64,000 bases of DNA from Alopecurus myosuroides (lineage: Eukaryota > Streptophyta > Magnoliopsida > Poales > Poaceae): the NCBI GenBank assembly GCA_028641055.1, contig CM054062.1, forward strand, positions 143,284,144 through 143,348,143, in the 5' to 3' direction. The notes under the pieces are model-generated. The model was not told the DNA's origin. It searched no databases and saw nothing but the letters and a program-made list of their open reading frames with translations. A program made the translations under genes and the position numbers. Positions 62,020 through 64,000 of the stretch are shown here, piece by piece. Each line of letters starts with the position of its first letter. The stretch's first letter is position 1.

Positions 62020-64000
62020 TCATAAATCGAAGAACATGCTACGAAGGTGAAGCATCCTCAACTGCCCATGAACGCCACTTCCCGTAATCTTCCCCTGTGA
62101 ACTTCTTGGTGTCACGTATGGGTGCTGCTTAGCCTGTGACTTTTTTACGGTGCGTGACACACGCTCAGATATAGCCTTGGTTGTAAATTCTTCCTTGACT
62201 GTACCAATAGGAGGATCAACGTTGGTTGTTTTAGTAGGACTCTTCTTCTTCCTCGGACGTCCACGTGGATTTTTCCGCTTTCCGTTTATCTCGGCTTCCT
62301 TGGCAACATCAGCACTTGTTTTGTCCTTGACGTCGTCTTCATGATTTGGTATCTGCATCAAGTCGTCTTCTGCACCTTTAGGTTGCTCTGCCATGCGTGC
62401 ATCGTACTCCTCCTTCTGTAGATGGAAAAATGGTGTGTTAGTTATATTGCGTGAGCGTCATAGGTATGAAATAGATGAAATAATGTGTCAGTTGTGTATC
62501 ACTAACTAACCGTTATAGGATTCTTGTATGAGTCCATTAGAAGCCGGTTGGAGCCTATACGCATGAGGGTTGTACATATTTTCCAGCTGAAAATATGTAT
62601 TTTTGCCTAAATTTGATATTTACACATATGTTAGCATAGCGGTCGGCCACAGAAAGTTCATGAGTGGAAATAAAATTTACTTGCGACGCTGACCTGGTTG
62701 AAATCCTCGGTCATTTCAGCACCATCCCATGACAGCATGTATTTCAATGTGTAAGACCCGCATGAATAGCTGCGGATTGAAATTGAAGTTTAGTAGTAAT
62801 CTTTTCTAGGCTTGATATAATTTAGTAGGATATAGGTGTGTATCCATCCGTTTGTTGTGGTATGTCGGTGTAGCATCTCGTTTTCGACGTGGTAATGTCG
62901 ATGGGTTTAGTTTTTGATACCAAGCCACTCTCGACCGCCTCGTTAATGCACGCCTGAATGGAGTGCACCTGGTGTACGACAAGTAATAGAAAGGGTTGTT
63001 TAGTTTGTAGGAATTATATATGCCATGTGATGCTAAGATGCAGCAGGAGCATGCTTACCAGGGCAGTTTCCTTGGCCTTGTCACGATATTCTTGTTTAGA
63101 GTTGAGAACCTGGAGCTCTTCCTTGTCGAAATTGAACACCAGTAGTAGCCAGTGGCATTCGCATACATTAAATGGGACATGTACCTTCCATAAAATCAAT
63201 GCACCGGTGTAGTATCGATTAGATGAACGTTTCATGTAGTTTCTGATTATGAAATAAGAAAGTTAGTAAACAAAATTACCATTCGGTGTACTACAAATTT
63301 CTTCTCTATACGATAAACCCATGGGTTGTCCTGTCCCCTTGGAATACCACCACATGCGCCTAGCAGCTTTCTGGTTTCGTTGGTGTATATGACTGATGTA
63401 GTATCATTCTCGGCAGTGCTAATTTGTGCATAAGCGTCAATAACCTGCAAAAGTTGCAATCATGTAAAATGCCTCAAGTCGGAACACTTCATGTAGATTG
63501 AGGTTTAAGGGGCATACCACATCGAAAATGAGTCCCTTGTTGACATTTGGTTTGAGGTGACGAGCTAGTAGGGAAATGTTTCCAAGGTCAACAACTTCAA
63601 CAGGGTCGTGAGTATTTTTGATGAAAACTTCCACCTCCAAGTCTTCCTCTGTGATGTTGTAATCATTGTCGAATACAGGCATCCGCGGTGGCATGGGTAG
63701 ATCGAAATGCATGTTTTGCACCTCGTGTATTGCACTGGGTGTTCCACCATGAGTCCGTACCGTAGAAGCTTCATACCAAGGAGTTGGTGCTTCCTTGCCA
63801 TCACCTAGATTGTGTTGTTCCTGAAGAAAAACAAATATGGTCATTGATCACGAATTGGTTCATGCTAGCAAGATGTTGGGCCATAATTATCACCTCGACG
63901 TATGCATTCTTTGAAGCTGAATCTGTCTTGGTCTGATTTAGGGATATCATTCCTTGTACCATAAAATACATGTAATGAATTAATTGAAAGAAATGTGTTA
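62020..64000 (-). CDS. Ulp1-like (C48 family) gene with AT-hook, right-arm copy, partial at window edge
   Basis: The 5' half lies beyond 64000. The exons present mirror those of the left copy but lack its defects. The short exon near 63890-63950 reads SLNQTKTDSASKNAYVE where the left copy has a stop. The exon at about 62890-62970 retains VHSIQACINEAVESGLVSK (23 bp lost on the left). The last exon reads through to RSSQGKITGSGVHGQL and RMLHLRSMFFDL, stopping at 62020. Protease signatures: CHWLLLVFNF (His), LQVLNSK (Asn where Asp is expected) and a Cys in YSCGSYTLKYM, partly changed nearby. An AT-hook GRPRKKK lies in the tail. It would be a SUMO-protease-like, possibly DNA-bound protein; activity is doubtful with the Asp lost. 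Confidence 0.68.

Larger units (their letters stand above)
59834..64000 (-). repeat. Right arm of the large inverted repeat, running off the window
   Basis: Reverse-complement counterpart of 55675-59816. It is 25 bases longer over the matched span, mostly explained by a 23-bp deletion in the left arm. It has the same gene order in mirror image, and the frames here are better preserved. Confidence 0.95.

Noticed and set aside
55675..64000. Palindrome as a chimeric or hairpin sequencing artefact
   Set aside because: The arms differ by scattered substitutions (about 2% in sampled stretches) and a 23-bp indel, more than one template read on both strands should give. Long-read confirmation would still be useful.
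1..64000. tRNA, rRNA or other structured RNA genes
   Set aside because: No A/B-box-containing cloverleaf or rRNA-like sequence was noticed on reading. I cannot run a covariance search, so small RNAs are not excluded.

Overview
The window is nuclear DNA from a flowering plant, almost certainly a grass (Poaceae). The evidence is the dense nesting of Ty3/gypsy, Ty1/copia, LINE, PIF/Harbinger, Helitron and CACTA-type elements, GT-AG introns, grass-specific DUF4283-like and Ulp1-like genes, and GC-rich first exons. I see no bacterial operon, CRISPR array, rRNA or tRNA. Most of the 64 kb is transposable element, satellite or gene remnant, and no host gene here looks fully intact.

Layout. 1-845: non-coding DNA that resembles plant organelle (mitochondrial) sequence. 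846-9414: the 5' end of a minus-strand copia element (153-bp LTR, PBS, gag), split by a 7.5-kb LINE with a 16-bp target-site duplication. 9415-10204: the 3' end of a second, RNase H-bearing LINE. 10205-12310: degraded GC-rich repeat DNA. 12311-14347: a PIF/Harbinger transposon with TIRs, a TAA duplication and an uninterrupted transposase ORF; an unoccupied copy of its target lies at 14862-14883. 14351-34040: a FAR1/FHY3-related gene remnant, interrupted at 18131/33467 by a 15.3-kb Tat-type gypsy element with a GGAAC target-site duplication and near-identical LTRs. That element carries gag-pro and pol on the minus strand and an eight-exon gene on the opposite strand between pol and its 3' LTR. 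34041-36835: AT-rich non-coding DNA with one Helitron-type 3' end. 36836-38684: a minus-strand multi-exon gene built from 11-residue coiled-coil repeats ending in a PB1-like segment. 38909-42343: a complete non-autonomous Helitron. 43538-50486: a tandem array of about 19.6 copies of a ~355-bp satellite with a local three-monomer higher-order pattern. 50487-50667: a CACTA-like subterminal fragment. 51558-54022: a small coiled-coil/membrane gene, a DUF4283-like gene and a ubiquitin-E1 fragment. 54110-64000: an Ulp1-like (C48 protease family) gene with a terminal AT-hook that forms part of a large inverted duplication centred near 59825. Each arm also carries a LINE zf-RVT fragment and three exons of an acyl-ACP synthetase (AAE15/16-like) gene.

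The most noteworthy items are the spliced antisense gene inside the gypsy element, the >8-kb palindrome whose two arms have decayed unequally, the hendecad-repeat gene, and the 355-bp satellite. Relationships are based on reading motifs by eye; no database search was possible.
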